From Chitinophagaceae bacterium (lineage in GTDB: Bacteria > Bacteroidota > Bacteroidia > Chitinophagales > Chitinophagaceae): DNA of 64,000 bases. A model generated the notes under the pieces. That model was not told the DNA's origin. It saw nothing but the letters and a program-made list of their open reading frames with translations, and searched no databases. The position numbers were made by a program, and so were the translations under genes. Shown one piece after another: positions 46,672 through 56,499 of this stretch. Position 1 is the stretch's first letter; every line of letters starts with the position of its first letter. The DNA lies in the NCBI GenBank assembly GCA_947371755.1, contig CANBQT010000004.1:1-64000 (forward strand), given 5' to 3'.

Positions 46672-48357
46672 CTACCAGAACTTAACATATAGTGCTGTGA
46701 TGATAAATAACATAATAACAATTAAAACAAGGGTAGAAGGGGCAAGCTTGAACATAGACTTATCCAACTCAAATGCCTTAGGATTAATTTTTGGTCCGGC
46801 TAAACTTATTCCAATCATAGCGATCATCGTAAATAAGAAAGATAATCCCATACAAATATGGAATGGTATTTCAAATCCGCCTTTGCCATTCGGATAAGCA
46901 GTATACAATATCGTTTCATTACCAAATAGGCCAGGTGCAAACTCATTAAATAAAACAGATAATAAGAAACCGGTTAACAAGCCAACAATGGCTGCTGCAC
47001 CTGTAGTTCTCTTCCAAAACATCCCCAGGAAGAACATGGCAAAAACACCCGGGCTAATAAAGCCAGTATACTTTTGGATATAGGTAAATCCACCCACACC
47101 GCCAATGCCAAGTAAGTCGTTCCAGGTAAATAAAACAGCTAAGATCATAGCAGCAAAAACTGCGAATCGACCGATATAAACCTGACTTTTTTCGTTGGCT
47201 TCTTTCTGAATATATTTTTTATGGATATCGAGTGTGTAAATGGTTGAGATACTATTTACTTTTCCAGCTAATGAAGCAACAATCGCAGCAGTTAAAGCTG
47301 CAACGGATAAGCCTTTTAGACCTGTCGGTAAAAATGTAAGCACAGCTGAATAGGCACCATCTTTACCACCCACTAATTGAGGTAAGTGGCCAGATTTATA
47401 TAAAACAAATGCTGCAATACCCGGAAGCATTACAATCAAAGGCATCATGAGTTTTAGAAATCCTGCAAATAAGATACCTGTTCTTGCTGTTTGAAGGTCT
47501 GCACCCAATGCACGTTGAGTGATGTATTGGTTACAACCCCAATAGTTCAGGTTGATGATCCAAATACCTGCAGCATAAGAAAGTATTCCAGGGAATGTGA
47601 TGTACTTATCAATATCATTTTGTGATGATGCCGCATTTGGTTTAGGAATGATCATTTTGAAATGTTCAGGCGCTTCTTTTAATAACACTTTAAAACCTGC
47701 GATGGCATTTTCACCCACACCGAAATACGCACCAACGGTAGTTAATGCTATATAAGTAGTAACCAAGCCTCCAATAATTAAAACTGCTACTTGTATTACA
47801 TCGGTATAAGCAACAACTTTCATTCCCCCTAGAGAAATCAAAAGCGCAAATATGGAAAGTCCGATCATGATAATATGGAGATACCCACCTCCAGCAATAC
47901 CATTAATGGCCACAGCACCTAAATAAAGAATAGAAGTGAGGTTAACAAATACATACAGGAATAACCAAAACACCGCCATGATCAGAGCCGTAGATTCGTT
48001 ATATCTTGTTTTTAAAAATTGCGGCATGGTATAAATCTTGTTCTTTAAATAAACAGGAATAAACCAGATTGCAATGATGATCAAAGCAACAGCTGCAAGC
48101 CATTCGTAAGCAGCAACAGCAATACCTAAAAAGAATCCTTCACCACTCATTCCAATAAATTGTTCAGCAGAAATATTGGAGGCAATCAAAGAAGCACCAA
48201 TAGCCCACCATGTAAGTGTACCCTCAGCCAGGAAGTAGGCTTTTGCGTCGTGTTCGTTCTTTTTTCGTTTTCGATAAATGCTATAACCGTAACCAGCTAC
48301 GATTATGAAATAAACTATAAATACTAAGTAATCAGCAAAGGCAAGGTTTTTGTTCAT
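46672..48357 (-). CDS. Sodium:solute symporter, probable L-arabinose transporter
   Basis: 561 aa with about 14 membrane helices. SSS family signatures are FLAEGTLTWWAIGASLIASNIS and the long NLNYWGCNQYITQRALGA segment, close to SGLT-type sugar transporters. It lies 32 bases behind araA at the end of the ara operon, so the substrate is probably L-arabinose. The name rests on context only. It would use a Na+ gradient across the inner membrane. Confidence 0.85.
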   Translation of the reverse strand: MNKNLAFADYLVFIVYFIIVAGYGYSIYRKRKKNEHDAKAYFLAEGTLTWWAIGASLIASNISAEQFIGMSGEGFFLGIAVAAYEWLAAVALIIIAIWFIPVYLKNKIYTMPQFLKTRYNESTALIMAVFWLFLYVFVNLTSILYLGAVAINGIAGGGYLHIIMIGLSIFALLISLGGMKVVAYTDVIQVAVLIIGGLVTTYIALTTVGAYFGVGENAIAGFKVLLKEAPEHFKMIIPKPNAASSQNDIDKYITFPGILSYAAGIWIINLNYWGCNQYITQRALGADLQTARTGILFAGFLKLMMPLIVMLPGIAAFVLYKSGHLPQLVGGKDGAYSAVLTFLPTGLKGLSVAALTAAIVASLAGKVNSISTIYTLDIHKKYIQKEANEKSQVYIGRFAVFAAMILAVLFTWNDLLGIGGVGGFTYIQKYTGFISPGVFAMFFLGMFWKRTTGAAAIVGLLTGFLLSVLFNEFAPGLFGNETILYTAYPNGKGGFEIPFHICMGLSFLFTMIAMIGISLAGPKINPKAFELDKSMFKLAPSTLVLIVIMLFIITALYVKFW

Positions 48358-48389
48358 CGTTTTATTTTAAAAATTTGTGGGTAATTTAA

Positions 48390-49880
48390 TTATTTATATG
48401 CGATTTCGTTCCAGCGTAATTCGTTTTTAAATTGATAGATCGAAGTTTCTTTTCCGATCAGTAAATATTCGATACCTGCCATTTCTGCAAAGTCTTCCAA
48501 ATGATCTGCGCTAAGACTCTGACTATAACAAGTATGGTGTGCACCACCGGCTAATATCCATGCAGCACAACCGGTGTGCATATTAGGATAGGGTTTCCAT
48601 AAAACACGTGCAACTGGAAGTTTAGGTAATGGGTTGAAAGAGCTCACTGCCATTACATCATTTACCAGTAATCTAAATCTATTTCCCATGTCGACTATTG
48701 AAGCGTTGATGGCAGGGCCAGGTCCAGAATTGAAGACTAGTCGAACAGGATCCGCTTTGCCTCCAATACCTAAAGGATGAATTTCACAATTCGGTTTTGC
48801 ATCTGCAATAGATTCGCATATTTCTAACATATGAGCACCTAAAACCATTCTGTTATCTGGATTAAAATGGTATGTATAATCTTCCATAAAAGATGTGCCA
48901 CCCTTTAAGCCACTTCCCATTACTTTCATGGCTCTTACAAGTGCAGCAGTTTTCCAATCACCTTCTCCCGCAAATCCATAGCCTTTTGACATCAATCTTT
49001 GCGCGGCTATGCCCGGTAATTGAGCTAAACCATGAAGGTCTTCGAAAGTAGTGGTAAATCCTTTAAAATTACCGTTCACCAAAAAAGTTTCAATGCCAAT
49101 TTCTATTCTTGCTGCTTCTCTGAGCGACTGATGTTGTGCACCACCGGGCTGTAATGCATCAACCAAAGTATATTCTTCTTCATATACAGCTACCAGCGCA
49201 TCAATTTCTTCTTCACTTACCTTATTCATTACCTCCACTAAATCTCCAACGCCATGTGTATTGACAGAATAACCAAATTTCAATTCAGCTTCCACTTTGT
49301 CGCCCTCGGTTACTGCAACGTATCTCATATTATCTCCGAAACGAACAAATTTAGCGCCCTGCCAATCGTGCCAACCTGCTGCAGCTCGCATCCAGCTATT
49401 AATTTTAGATAAAGATTCACTATCCTGCCAATGCCCCACCACCACTTTTCTGTTCATCCTCATTCTAGTCATGATAAAACCAAATTCACGATCGCCATGA
49501 GCACTTTGATTTAAATTCATAAAGTCCATGTCGATTGTAGACCATGGAATATCTCTGTTGAATTGTGTGTGAAAATGTAACAAAGGTTTCTGTAGAATCT
49601 TTAAACCATTGACCCACATTTTAGCTGGAGAAAAAGTATGCATCCAAGTAATTACGCCAATACAGTTTTCTGATTTATTAGCATCCTGAATGGTTGCATA
49701 TATTTCCTCAGGGGATTTTACCGTTGGTTTATAGATAACTGTTACTGGGATCTGATCAACTTCGTTTAAATAGGTAACAATTGTTTTTGAGTTTTCCGCT
49801 ACTTTTTGCAGGGTTTCCTCACCATATAAATTCTGACTTCCAGTGATGAACCAAACTTCGAGTGTTTTTAAATTTATCAT
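48390..49880 (-). CDS. araA: L-arabinose isomerase
   Basis: 496 aa, typical length. The N-terminus [16 protein letters not shown] and the [27 protein letters not shown] and HMLEICE segments are hallmarks of AraA, with the four metal-ligand Glu/His residues expected in the C-terminal half (e.g. in [19 protein letters not shown], cut here to [12 protein letters not shown]). It converts L-arabinose to L-ribulose in the cytosol, the first step of the pathway. It is 27 bases from the GH127 gene and 33 from the symporter. Confidence 0.96.
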   Translation of the reverse strand: MINLKTLEVWFITGSQNLYGEETLQKVAENSKTIVTYLNEVDQIPVTVIYKPTVKSPEEIYATIQDANKSENCIGVITWMHTFSPAKMWVNGLKILQKPLLHFHTQFNRDIPWSTIDMDFMNLNQSAHGDREFGFIMTRMRMNRKVVVGHWQDSESLSKINSWMRAAAGWHDWQGAKFVRFGDNMRYVAVTEGDKVEAELKFGYSVNTHGVGDLVEVMNKVSEEEIDALVAVYEEEYTLVDALQPGGAQHQSLREAARIEIGIETFLVNGNFKGFTTTFEDLHGLAQLPGIAAQRLMSKGYGFAGEGDWKTAALVRAMKVMGSGLKGGTSFMEDYTYHFNPDNRMVLGAHMLEICESIADAKPNCEIHPLGIGGKADPVRLVFNSGPGPAINASIVDMGNRFRLLVNDVMAVSSFNPLPKLPVARVLWKPYPNMHTGCAAWILAGGAHHTCYSQSLSADHLEDFAEMAGIEYLLIGKETSIYQFKNELRWNEIAYK

Positions 49881-49906
49881 TTGATTTTGCTTTCGTTATT
49901 GTCTTT

Positions 49907-51916
49907 TTATTTTGTTATGATTTCTGTATCAGTAATTTTTTCAGGGATCCAAACTGTCATTTCACCTTTTCCTCTGTTTGCCCAAGCATAATATGGGATT
50001 GCAGTGAAAGGTTTGGTTTGAGTTTTTAATTCAAGACCATTAGGACTGATTTCAATTTGTGAAGCTTGTGATTTTAATACTGTTACGCCGTTCAAAATTG
50101 TTGGGTTAAATGATGCGATAAAACTGGCATTTTTAGGAAGAATAATATTGGAAGTCTTACCCGCATTGTCTATCCATTCTGCACAATACATCAATGGTCC
50201 TCTTTGAATCGATGATTTTCCAATATTTTCTTTTATCAAACTGTCGGAAACAACTCTTCTTGTTTCCATGGGTAATACCATTTGTATCTGATCATTTTTA
50301 TTCCATACTCTTTTCAAAATTGCATATCCGTTTTGGATCTCATATTCTGCAGGCTTGCCGTTCACATTAATTGAAACAGAAGAATTGGAATGGTTACTGA
50401 ATTGATATAAGTTATTTGGGATGGCATTATTTTTAGCCCATCCTGGAATCCGAATTTGTATACTAAAAGGGATAGGTTTTTCTGTAAGGATAGTGAACTT
50501 TAAGTTTCCTTCCCATGGATAATTATTTTCTTGTTTAATTTGAATGCTTTGATTATTTACCTGCAGAGATGCAGTGCCTGTAATAAAAAGATTTGCATAT
50601 ACTGCATCATTCTTCTGTGCATAAATATATCCAGGAATAGCCGGCATTAATCGAGCAATATTGGTAGGACAGCAAGAGCATTCAAACCAGCCAGAACGTT
50701 CTGCTTCCATATCTGGATGATGCAGGAAATGCTGAATTTGCATTGCATTGGTATAAAAAAAAGATTTGCCGTCTAATCCAACACCAGAAAGAAAACCATT
50801 ATAAAGAATTTTTTCGAGTACATCTATATACTGTGCATCCCCATGCAATAAAAACATCCTCTGATTAAAATAAATATTTGCTATTGCAGCACAAGTTTCG
50901 TTATATGCTGTTGCATTTGGAAGTTCATAATTTGCACCAAACCTTTCACCATCGCCTATTGCACCAACACCTCCTTGCACATACATTTTCTTACCAGTTT
51001 CGTTGTTCCAAATTCTATCTACTGCAGCCAACATTTCTTTATCTTCTGTAAGTGCTGCGATATCAGCCATCGCAGAATACAAATACCCTGCCCTCACGGC
51101 ATGACCTTCTGCTTCCTGTTGTTGTTTTACAGGTATATCATCTTGCCAATAAGCCCCGTTTTTAAATGGATCTTTGTTTTTGGCATCATAGCCTTTGTAA
51201 TTGCCTCTCTCTTCAATAAAAAATTTCGCAGTATTTAAATACTCAGTTTTTCCTGTAATGCGATAGAGTTTTACTAAACCCATTTCAATGATCTCATGGC
51301 CCGGAGCCACATGGCGCTTATCGGCACCAAAAACTGAGCAAACCAGATCAGCATTTTTCAATGCGATGTTTAGAAGTGTGGTTTTTTTTGTTGCCAAATA
51401 ATGAGCTGCTGCAGCTTCATACAGATGACCCGCATTATACAGCTCATGGCTATGTTCTCTTTCCTTCTCCCACCTTTCTTTTCCAAAAAAAGGATTCACA
51501 TTTACTTTATCAATGGTACGAGCAGTATATAAATATCCATCTGGTTCTTGCGCATTTGAAATGATATGAATCATTGAATCAACATAAGCATCCAACTTGG
51601 CGTCATAGTGCATTGCCAGAGAAAATGAAGCACCTTCAATAGTTTTGTAAATGTCGGTATCGTCAAAAGGGTAGCGGGTACAAAACTTACCTGTCTTTGT
51701 AGCTGCCATTAAAAAATTATTCACCCGACCTGTACTTTCACACCTGGCAAAAGAAGCGGGTATTGTTACCAATCTATTCGTTTCAATACGTGGCATCCAA
51801 AACCGATCTTGTAATGTCACTTTTGTGAAATCCAACGCCTGTATGGGGTAATCCTTCTGTTGCGCATTTGCAGCAAAGAGTATCGTTAATGAAAAAGAAA
51901 GAATTAATATTTTCAT
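49907..51916 (-). CDS. Secreted GH127 beta-L-arabinofuranosidase-like enzyme
   Basis: 669 aa with a signal peptide (residues 1-18, ending NAQ). The (alpha/alpha)6 barrel family GH127 (formerly DUF1680) is recognised by ANYELPNATAYNETCAAIAN (Glu and Cys of the metal site) and FECSCCPTNIARL, which holds the catalytic and zinc-binding cysteines. It should remove beta-L-arabinofuranose from arabinan or hydroxyproline-linked arabinosides. Export means it works in the periplasm or outside. It sits between araD and araA in the operon. Confidence 0.9.
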   Translation of the reverse strand: MKILILSFSLTILFAANAQQKDYPIQALDFTKVTLQDRFWMPRIETNRLVTIPASFARCESTGRVNNFLMAATKTGKFCTRYPFDDTDIYKTIEGASFSLAMHYDAKLDAYVDSMIHIISNAQEPDGYLYTARTIDKVNVNPFFGKERWEKEREHSHELYNAGHLYEAAAAHYLATKKTTLLNIALKNADLVCSVFGADKRHVAPGHEIIEMGLVKLYRITGKTEYLNTAKFFIEERGNYKGYDAKNKDPFKNGAYWQDDIPVKQQQEAEGHAVRAGYLYSAMADIAALTEDKEMLAAVDRIWNNETGKKMYVQGGVGAIGDGERFGANYELPNATAYNETCAAIANIYFNQRMFLLHGDAQYIDVLEKILYNGFLSGVGLDGKSFFYTNAMQIQHFLHHPDMEAERSGWFECSCCPTNIARLMPAIPGYIYAQKNDAVYANLFITGTASLQVNNQSIQIKQENNYPWEGNLKFTILTEKPIPFSIQIRIPGWAKNNAIPNNLYQFSNHSNSSVSINVNGKPAEYEIQNGYAILKRVWNKNDQIQMVLPMETRRVVSDSLIKENIGKSSIQRGPLMYCAEWIDNAGKTSNIILPKNASFIASFNPTILNGVTVLKSQASQIEISPNGLELKTQTKPFTAIPYYAWANRGKGEMTVWIPEKITDTEIITK

Positions 51917-51940
51917 GAGGATAATTGTATGGGATAATTA

Positions 51941-52639
51941 TTACTGTCCATAATAGGCAGCGGGCCCGTGTTTACGTTCAAAATGTTTTTTAATCAAGGA
52001 ATCTTTTAAGCGAGGAGCCTCTGCATTGATTTGTTCTGTTAAATAAGCCATTCTCGCAAGCTCTTCTAATACTGCTGCATTATAAACGGCTTTACTAGCT
52101 GTTTTACCCCAAGTAAATGGGGCGTGATTGCCCACCAAGACCATTTCAACATCTTTATAGTTTAAGCCTAATGCTTCAAAGTGCTGCATGATCTGAAAAC
52201 CAGTTTGATATTCATAATCTCCCTCAATCATTTGATCATTCATCGGAGCGGCACAGGGAATATCAATGGTTAAATGATCGGCATGAGTAGTACCATAAAT
52301 AGGAATAGGTCTTTGAGATTGCGCCCAGGCAGTAGCATAAGTAGAATGGGTATGAACAATGCTATTGATTTCTGTCCAATGCTTATAAAGTACTGCATGG
52401 GTTTTTGTATCGGAAGATGGTCTTAAATTACCAGCTATCATCTCACCATTAAAATCAACAATCACCATTTTTTCAGGTGTTAATTCATCATAAGGGATTC
52501 CACTAGGTTTTATTGCAAATACATTTAGATCTCTGTCTGCCACACTTACATTACCGAATGTAAACAACACCAAACCGAGTTTTGGTAATTGCATATTCGC
52601 ATAATAAGCTTCCTGTTTTATTTTTTCAAATTGTTTCAT
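51941..52639 (-). CDS. araD: L-ribulose-5-phosphate 4-epimerase
   Basis: 232 aa from the ATG at 52639. A frame extending to an ATG at 52660 would overlap araB by 14 bases, but the shorter start fits the family N-terminus (MKQFEKIKQEAYYANMQL). Class II aldolase fold: FGNVSVADRD, PSGIPYDEL, the zinc ligands in VHTHSTYATAWAQ, and HAPFTWGKTA. It turns L-ribulose-5-phosphate into D-xylulose-5-phosphate. The gap to araB is 7 bases. Confidence 0.95.
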   Translation of the reverse strand: MKQFEKIKQEAYYANMQLPKLGLVLFTFGNVSVADRDLNVFAIKPSGIPYDELTPEKMVIVDFNGEMIAGNLRPSSDTKTHAVLYKHWTEINSIVHTHSTYATAWAQSQRPIPIYGTTHADHLTIDIPCAAPMNDQMIEGDYEYQTGFQIMQHFEALGLNYKDVEMVLVGNHAPFTWGKTASKAVYNAAVLEELARMAYLTEQINAEAPRLKDSLIKKHFERKHGPAAYYGQ

Positions 52640-52646
52640 AATCAAA

Positions 52647-54314
52647 TTAGTTTGATTCAATAAAGGCCCCGAGTTTTTTATACTGCAACATTCTTAAGCT
52701 ATAATATTCTGTATTAGATGGATTCGGATGATAAGTAGTGTCAAAACCTTGTCCCATCGCAACCATAGCCTCATCAACTTTCTCAAATACCCCTGCTGCA
52801 GTTGCTGCAAACATGGCGGCACCCAAGGCACAGGTTTGTTCACTTTTGTGAATGCGGATGGGCATATTCATTACATCACTCATCACCTGCATTATGTAGG
52901 CCGATTTTTTTGCTACACCACCTAATCCAATCAACCCTTTAATTGGAACACCTTCTTCATTAAAACGATCTACTATTGCTTTTGCGCCAAAGCATGTTGA
53001 TTCTACAATTGTTTTAAATAGCATCACTGCATCAGTAGAAAGATTCAAACCCAGTATCCCTGCTTTCAGAACTTGATTTGCATCAGGAGTTCTTCTGCCA
53101 TTTAACCAATCTGTTGCAATCGGATCGCTGAGGGATAAGGGTAATTCATTTGCCCTTTTACTGAGCTCAATGATTAATTGATTGGATAGTTCTTCTGTTA
53201 ATTTTGAAATAGTATCTTGATCAGTAACATTTGTTTTTGAGAGAATATCAATTACAGGACTCAGGATCGTTTTTTTCAACCATGCGTAACTATCGCCAAA
53301 AGCTGATTGACCTGCTTCCAAGCCAATCATACCGGGAATTACAGAACCATCTACCTGACCACAAATGCCCTTCACCAAAGTGTCCTGTATTATTTCTTTA
53401 GGGGCAACAAGCATATCACAGGTAGAAGTGCCCATTACTTTACTTAAGTGGAAAGGTTCAATCTGTCCGCCTACCGCACCCATATGTGCATCAAATGCAC
53501 CAACCGCTACAATGGTATCGATTGATAAACCTAATCTATCTGCCCATTCCTGAGAGAGATGACCAGCAGATTTGTCGGAAGTGAAAACTTCCTGTCCTAA
53601 TTTCTCTACATGTCCATCTAGCAAAGGATCTAGCGTACTAAAGAATTCATTCGGAGGATATCCGTTGAAACTTGCCGACCATAAACCTTTATGACCAGCA
53701 GCACAGACACTTCTTTTTAATTGTTTTGCATCGGTTTGACCAGTTAGTAAAAAAGGAATCCAATCACAATGTTCTACCCAGGTATAACAGGCTTTTCTGA
53801 CAGACTCATCAGCTCTTAGTATATGTAATAATTTTGCCCAAAACCATTCGGAAGAATAAATGCCTCCCACATATTGTAAATAATTAATTGGAAACCGGGT
53901 TGCGTGTTGGTTGATAGCGGCTGCTTCTGCAACCGCAGTATGGTCTTTCCATAAAACAAACATGGCATTAGGATTCGAAGCAAATGCAGGTGATAAAGCC
54001 AGTGGTTGACCAGTATTATCTACTGCAACAGGACTGCTTCCTGTAGTGTCTACGCCAATGGCTTTTATAGCACTTGCAATTTCGCTTCCTGCTATTTCAA
54101 CGCATGCTTTGATGGTATATTCCAAGCCATCTATATAATCCTGAGGATGTTGTCTGAACTGGTTTTTGGAAGGGTCACAAAATTTACCTTCTTTCCACAA
54201 AGGATAGTGAAACACGGAAGAACTAATCTCCACTCCATTACTACTGTCAACCAATATTGATCTTACAGAGTCGGTGCCAAAATCAACTCCAATTACATAC
54301 GCTTTTTTAGTCAT
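52647..54314 (-). CDS. araB: L-ribulokinase
   Basis: 555 aa, FGGY kinase family. The phosphate-1 motif is VIGVDFGTDSVRSIL, then IGVDTTGSSP, and the C-terminal LIGLGGVAKKSAYIMQVMSDV segment with EQTCALGAAMFA. It phosphorylates L-ribulose. It overlaps or abuts araD, and the araR gene ends 61 bases upstream. No good promoter is seen in that 60-base gap, so araR and araBDA are probably one transcript. Confidence 0.95.
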   Translation of the reverse strand: MTKKAYVIGVDFGTDSVRSILVDSSNGVEISSSVFHYPLWKEGKFCDPSKNQFRQHPQDYIDGLEYTIKACVEIAGSEIASAIKAIGVDTTGSSPVAVDNTGQPLALSPAFASNPNAMFVLWKDHTAVAEAAAINQHATRFPINYLQYVGGIYSSEWFWAKLLHILRADESVRKACYTWVEHCDWIPFLLTGQTDAKQLKRSVCAAGHKGLWSASFNGYPPNEFFSTLDPLLDGHVEKLGQEVFTSDKSAGHLSQEWADRLGLSIDTIVAVGAFDAHMGAVGGQIEPFHLSKVMGTSTCDMLVAPKEIIQDTLVKGICGQVDGSVIPGMIGLEAGQSAFGDSYAWLKKTILSPVIDILSKTNVTDQDTISKLTEELSNQLIIELSKRANELPLSLSDPIATDWLNGRRTPDANQVLKAGILGLNLSTDAVMLFKTIVESTCFGAKAIVDRFNEEGVPIKGLIGLGGVAKKSAYIMQVMSDVMNMPIRIHKSEQTCALGAAMFAATAAGVFEKVDEAMVAMGQGFDTTYHPNPSNTEYYSLRMLQYKKLGAFIESN

Positions 54315-54374
54315 GATAGATCTAGCATCTAAAACATGCTGGGTAACATGGTTAGACTATTTATGATTTAAGAA

Positions 54375-55085
54375 TTAAAGCCTGTTAAATATTACTGGAT
54401 TAGGGATAATATTTAAAAATGCATGCAGATTAGCAGCATAGCGGCGTTTATCTAATTTATAATAGTAAGCACCTTTTTTGGAGCTTTCCTTATCCTTATC
54501 TTTTTGTTTTACAAGCAATTTGGTAGATTGAATTTTTCTACTGAAGTTTCTTTTGTCGAACTCAGTATCAAAAATCCCTTCATATAAACTCTGCAATTGC
54601 GGAAGCGTAAATTTCTCCGGTAATAATTCGAATAGTATTGGGTGAAAAGCTGATTTATAACGTAGACGTTCTCTCGCTTTTGCAACCATATTAGTATGGT
54701 CGAAAACCAATTTAGGAATCTTTTTTACAGGAAACCATTCTGCATGATAATCTGAACTAAGTTGATTTTCGTATTGATGAATATCTATCAAAGCAAAGTA
54801 GGCAACAGAAATAGTGCGTTCATTTGGATCTCGGTCTGGGTGGCCAAAGGCATGCAGCTGCTCCATATATACTCCTTCAAGACCTGTTAACTGCTTGAGT
54901 ATGCGGGCTCCTCCTCTGTCGAAATTTTCTTTCTCGGTAATAAATCCCCCCATCAAACTCCACTTTCCTTTTTCAGGTTCGAGGTCTCTTTTTATTAATA
55001 AAATCTTTAATTCGGTTCCATCGAAGCCGAAAATGATGCAGTCTACTGCAACAAGAATGCGGAACTGTTTTTGATACTTTGGCAT
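54375..55085 (-). CDS. araR: AraR-type (NrtR family) Nudix transcriptional regulator
   Basis: 236 aa. Residues about 10-150 are a Nudix-like fold (GKWSLMGGFITEKENFDRGGARIL, cut here, with a degenerate Nudix box, so sensing rather than hydrolysis is likely). Residues about 155-236 are a winged helix-turn-helix (TLPQLQSLYEGIFDTEFDKRNF). In Bacteroides an NrtR-family AraR represses arabinose genes and is released by L-arabinose. The location, first in the ara operon and divergent from galK, supports the same role. The likely operator is the palindrome at 55160-55175. Confidence 0.85.
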   Translation of the reverse strand: MPKYQKQFRILVAVDCIIFGFDGTELKILLIKRDLEPEKGKWSLMGGFITEKENFDRGGARILKQLTGLEGVYMEQLHAFGHPDRDPNERTISVAYFALIDIHQYENQLSSDYHAEWFPVKKIPKLVFDHTNMVAKARERLRYKSAFHPILFELLPEKFTLPQLQSLYEGIFDTEFDKRNFSRKIQSTKLLVKQKDKDKESSKKGAYYYKLDKRRYAANLHAFLNIIPNPVIFNRL

Positions 55086-55159
55086 AAATCGTTTTGAAAT
55101 TTATGGAAGAGTTTCGACATAGCGAAAAGTTCTGCAATTTATTTTTATAATAAGTGTTG

Positions 55160-55175
55160 TAAATACATTTATTTA
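55160..55175. promoter_or_regulatory. Candidate AraR operator (TAAATA-N4-TATTTA)
   Basis: A perfect 6+6 palindrome with spacer CATT in the 210-base gap between araR and galK, 11 bases before the galK -7 box, where a bound repressor would block it. I found no second copy. The assignment to AraR rests on context only. Confidence 0.4.
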
Positions 55176-55186
55176 TAAAATATCAC

Positions 55187-55194
55187 TACTTTTG
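55187..55194 (+). promoter_or_regulatory. -7 box (TACTTTTG) of the galK operon
   Basis: An exact TAnnTTTG match, with the palindrome immediately upstream. It gives a leader of about 97 nt before the galK ATG, within which a terminator lies. Confidence 0.5.
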
Positions 55195-55284
55195 GTCCGC
55201 TATTTTACTATTTTGTTTGAGTGAGCAAGTAAGATTGGCGGTTAAGAAATTGAGCTGGGGGTATCACCCGGCTCGATTTTTTTC
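55195..55284 (+). ncRNA. Structured leader RNA with terminator before galK (attenuator candidate)
   Basis: A 13-bp imperfect helix (55197-55209 with 55228-55241, one bulge and two G-U pairs) is followed by an intrinsic terminator (55252-55259 / 55267-55274, then TTTTTTT). The only gene upstream is divergent, so the terminator cannot end a coding transcript. It either ends a small RNA or stops transcription before galK. A weak alternative pairing (GTGAGC, 55221-55226, with GCTC, 55271-55274) could compete with the terminator. Confidence 0.45.
55252..55284 (+). terminator. Intrinsic terminator in the galK leader
   Basis: An 8-bp stem GAGCTGGG / CCCGGCTC (one G-U pair), 7-nt loop, and a tail with seven T. 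It ends 11 bases before the galK ATG. Confidence 0.75.
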
Positions 55285-55295
55285 ATATAACGAAA

Positions 55296-56480
55296 ATGTC
55301 TTTTATGTCTAACGAGTTTTCAGGTTGTATTTCACGGGTAGTATCTATTTATCAGTTAAAATATGGATCACCAGATTTATGTGCCAAATCGCCCGGTAGG
55401 ATTAATTTAATTGGAGAACATACCGATTATAATTTAGGATTTGTATTACCCGCTGCGATTGATAAAGCCATTTATATTGCCATTGGAAAAAGGGAGGATG
55501 CTGAAATTCATGTAACCGCCGCTGATCTGGAAGAATCATTTTCTGTTTCCATTTCCAATATGTCAAAGTCAACTTTAGATTGGCCCAATTATATCATGGG
55601 TATCGTTGACCAATTAAATAAATTGGGGTTGACCATTGGAGGATTTAATGCAGTAATAGCTGGTGATGTTCCACTGGGTGCTGGACTGTCTTCATCGGCT
55701 GCTCTAGAATGTGTTACAGTGTATGCCCTTAATGAGTTATTTGGACTAGGACTTTCGAAACTTGACATGGTAAAACTGGCACAAAAAGCGGAGAATCAGT
55801 TTGTGGGTTTACAGTGTGGCATCATGGATATGTTTGCGAGTATGTTTGGAAAAGCCGATGCGGTAATTCAATTGGATTGTCGTTCATTGGATTATCATTA
55901 CAGCCCTTTTAATCAGGAGGGTATTAAGATTGTTCTGCTGGATACCTGTGTAAAGCATTCTCTTGCTTCTTCAGAATATAATGTACGTAGAACAGAATGC
56001 GAATCAGGTGTTTCTGAAATTCAGAAGAGTCATCCAGCAGTAGCTTCTTTAAGAGATGTAAATGCTACTATGCTCGAAGAAGTTCGGAATAGTGTAGATC
56101 AAAAAGTTTATAACAGGTGTAAGTACATAGTCGAAGAAATTCAAAGATTACAGGACGCCTGTATTGATTTGGAGCAAAATAATTTGATTGCATTTGGTAA
56201 AAAAATGTACCTCACCCATGAGGGATTAAGTAAATTATATGAAGTGAGTTGTAAGGAACTAGACTTTCTAGCTAATTTTTCAAAAGGGAATGCAAATGTA
56301 CTAGGTGCAAGGATGATGGGGGGAGGGTTTGGTGGCTGTACTATTAATTTAGTAAAAGAAGAGTCAGTTTCAGATTTTATCAGTCAGGCTGAAATTGCTT
56401 TTGAAAAAGAGTTTAACACCAAATTGAAATCGTATATTGTATCCCTCGGAGATGGTACATCTCTTGTTTCGATTGATTAA
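55296..56480 (+). CDS. galK: Galactokinase
   Basis: 394 aa GHMP kinase of usual length. The galactokinase signature SPGRINLIGEHTDYNLGFVLPAA (cut here to PGRINLIGEHTDYN), the ATP loop VPLGAGLSSSAALE and the C-terminal MGGGFGGCTINL are all present. It phosphorylates galactose, and the active-site segments look normal. It is the first gene of an operon with galM and GH51 that faces the ara operon. An L-arabinose-type specificity is an alternative, as L-arabinose is the pentose analogue of galactose, but nothing in the sequence shows it. Confidence 0.9.
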   Translation: MSFMSNEFSGCISRVVSIYQLKYGSPDLCAKSPGRINLIGEHTDYNLGFVLPAAIDKAIYIAIGKREDAEIHVTAADLEESFSVSISNMSKSTLDWPNYIMGIVDQLNKLGLTIGGFNAVIAGDVPLGAGLSSSAALECVTVYALNELFGLGLSKLDMVKLAQKAENQFVGLQCGIMDMFASMFGKADAVIQLDCRSLDYHYSPFNQEGIKIVLLDTCVKHSLASSEYNVRRTECESGVSEIQKSHPAVASLRDVNATMLEEVRNSVDQKVYNRCKYIVEEIQRLQDACIDLEQNNLIAFGKKMYLTHEGLSKLYEVSCKELDFLANFSKGNANVLGARMMGGGFGGCTINLVKEESVSDFISQAEIAFEKEFNTKLKSYIVSLGDGTSLVSID

Positions 56481-56499
56481 TTTATAAGCCATATTTTTT

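Noticed and set aside
54315..54374. A second AraR operator or promoter before araB
   Set aside because: The 60-base gap has only weak 4-5 bp repeats and no TAnnTTTG box, so araR-araB cotranscription is simpler.
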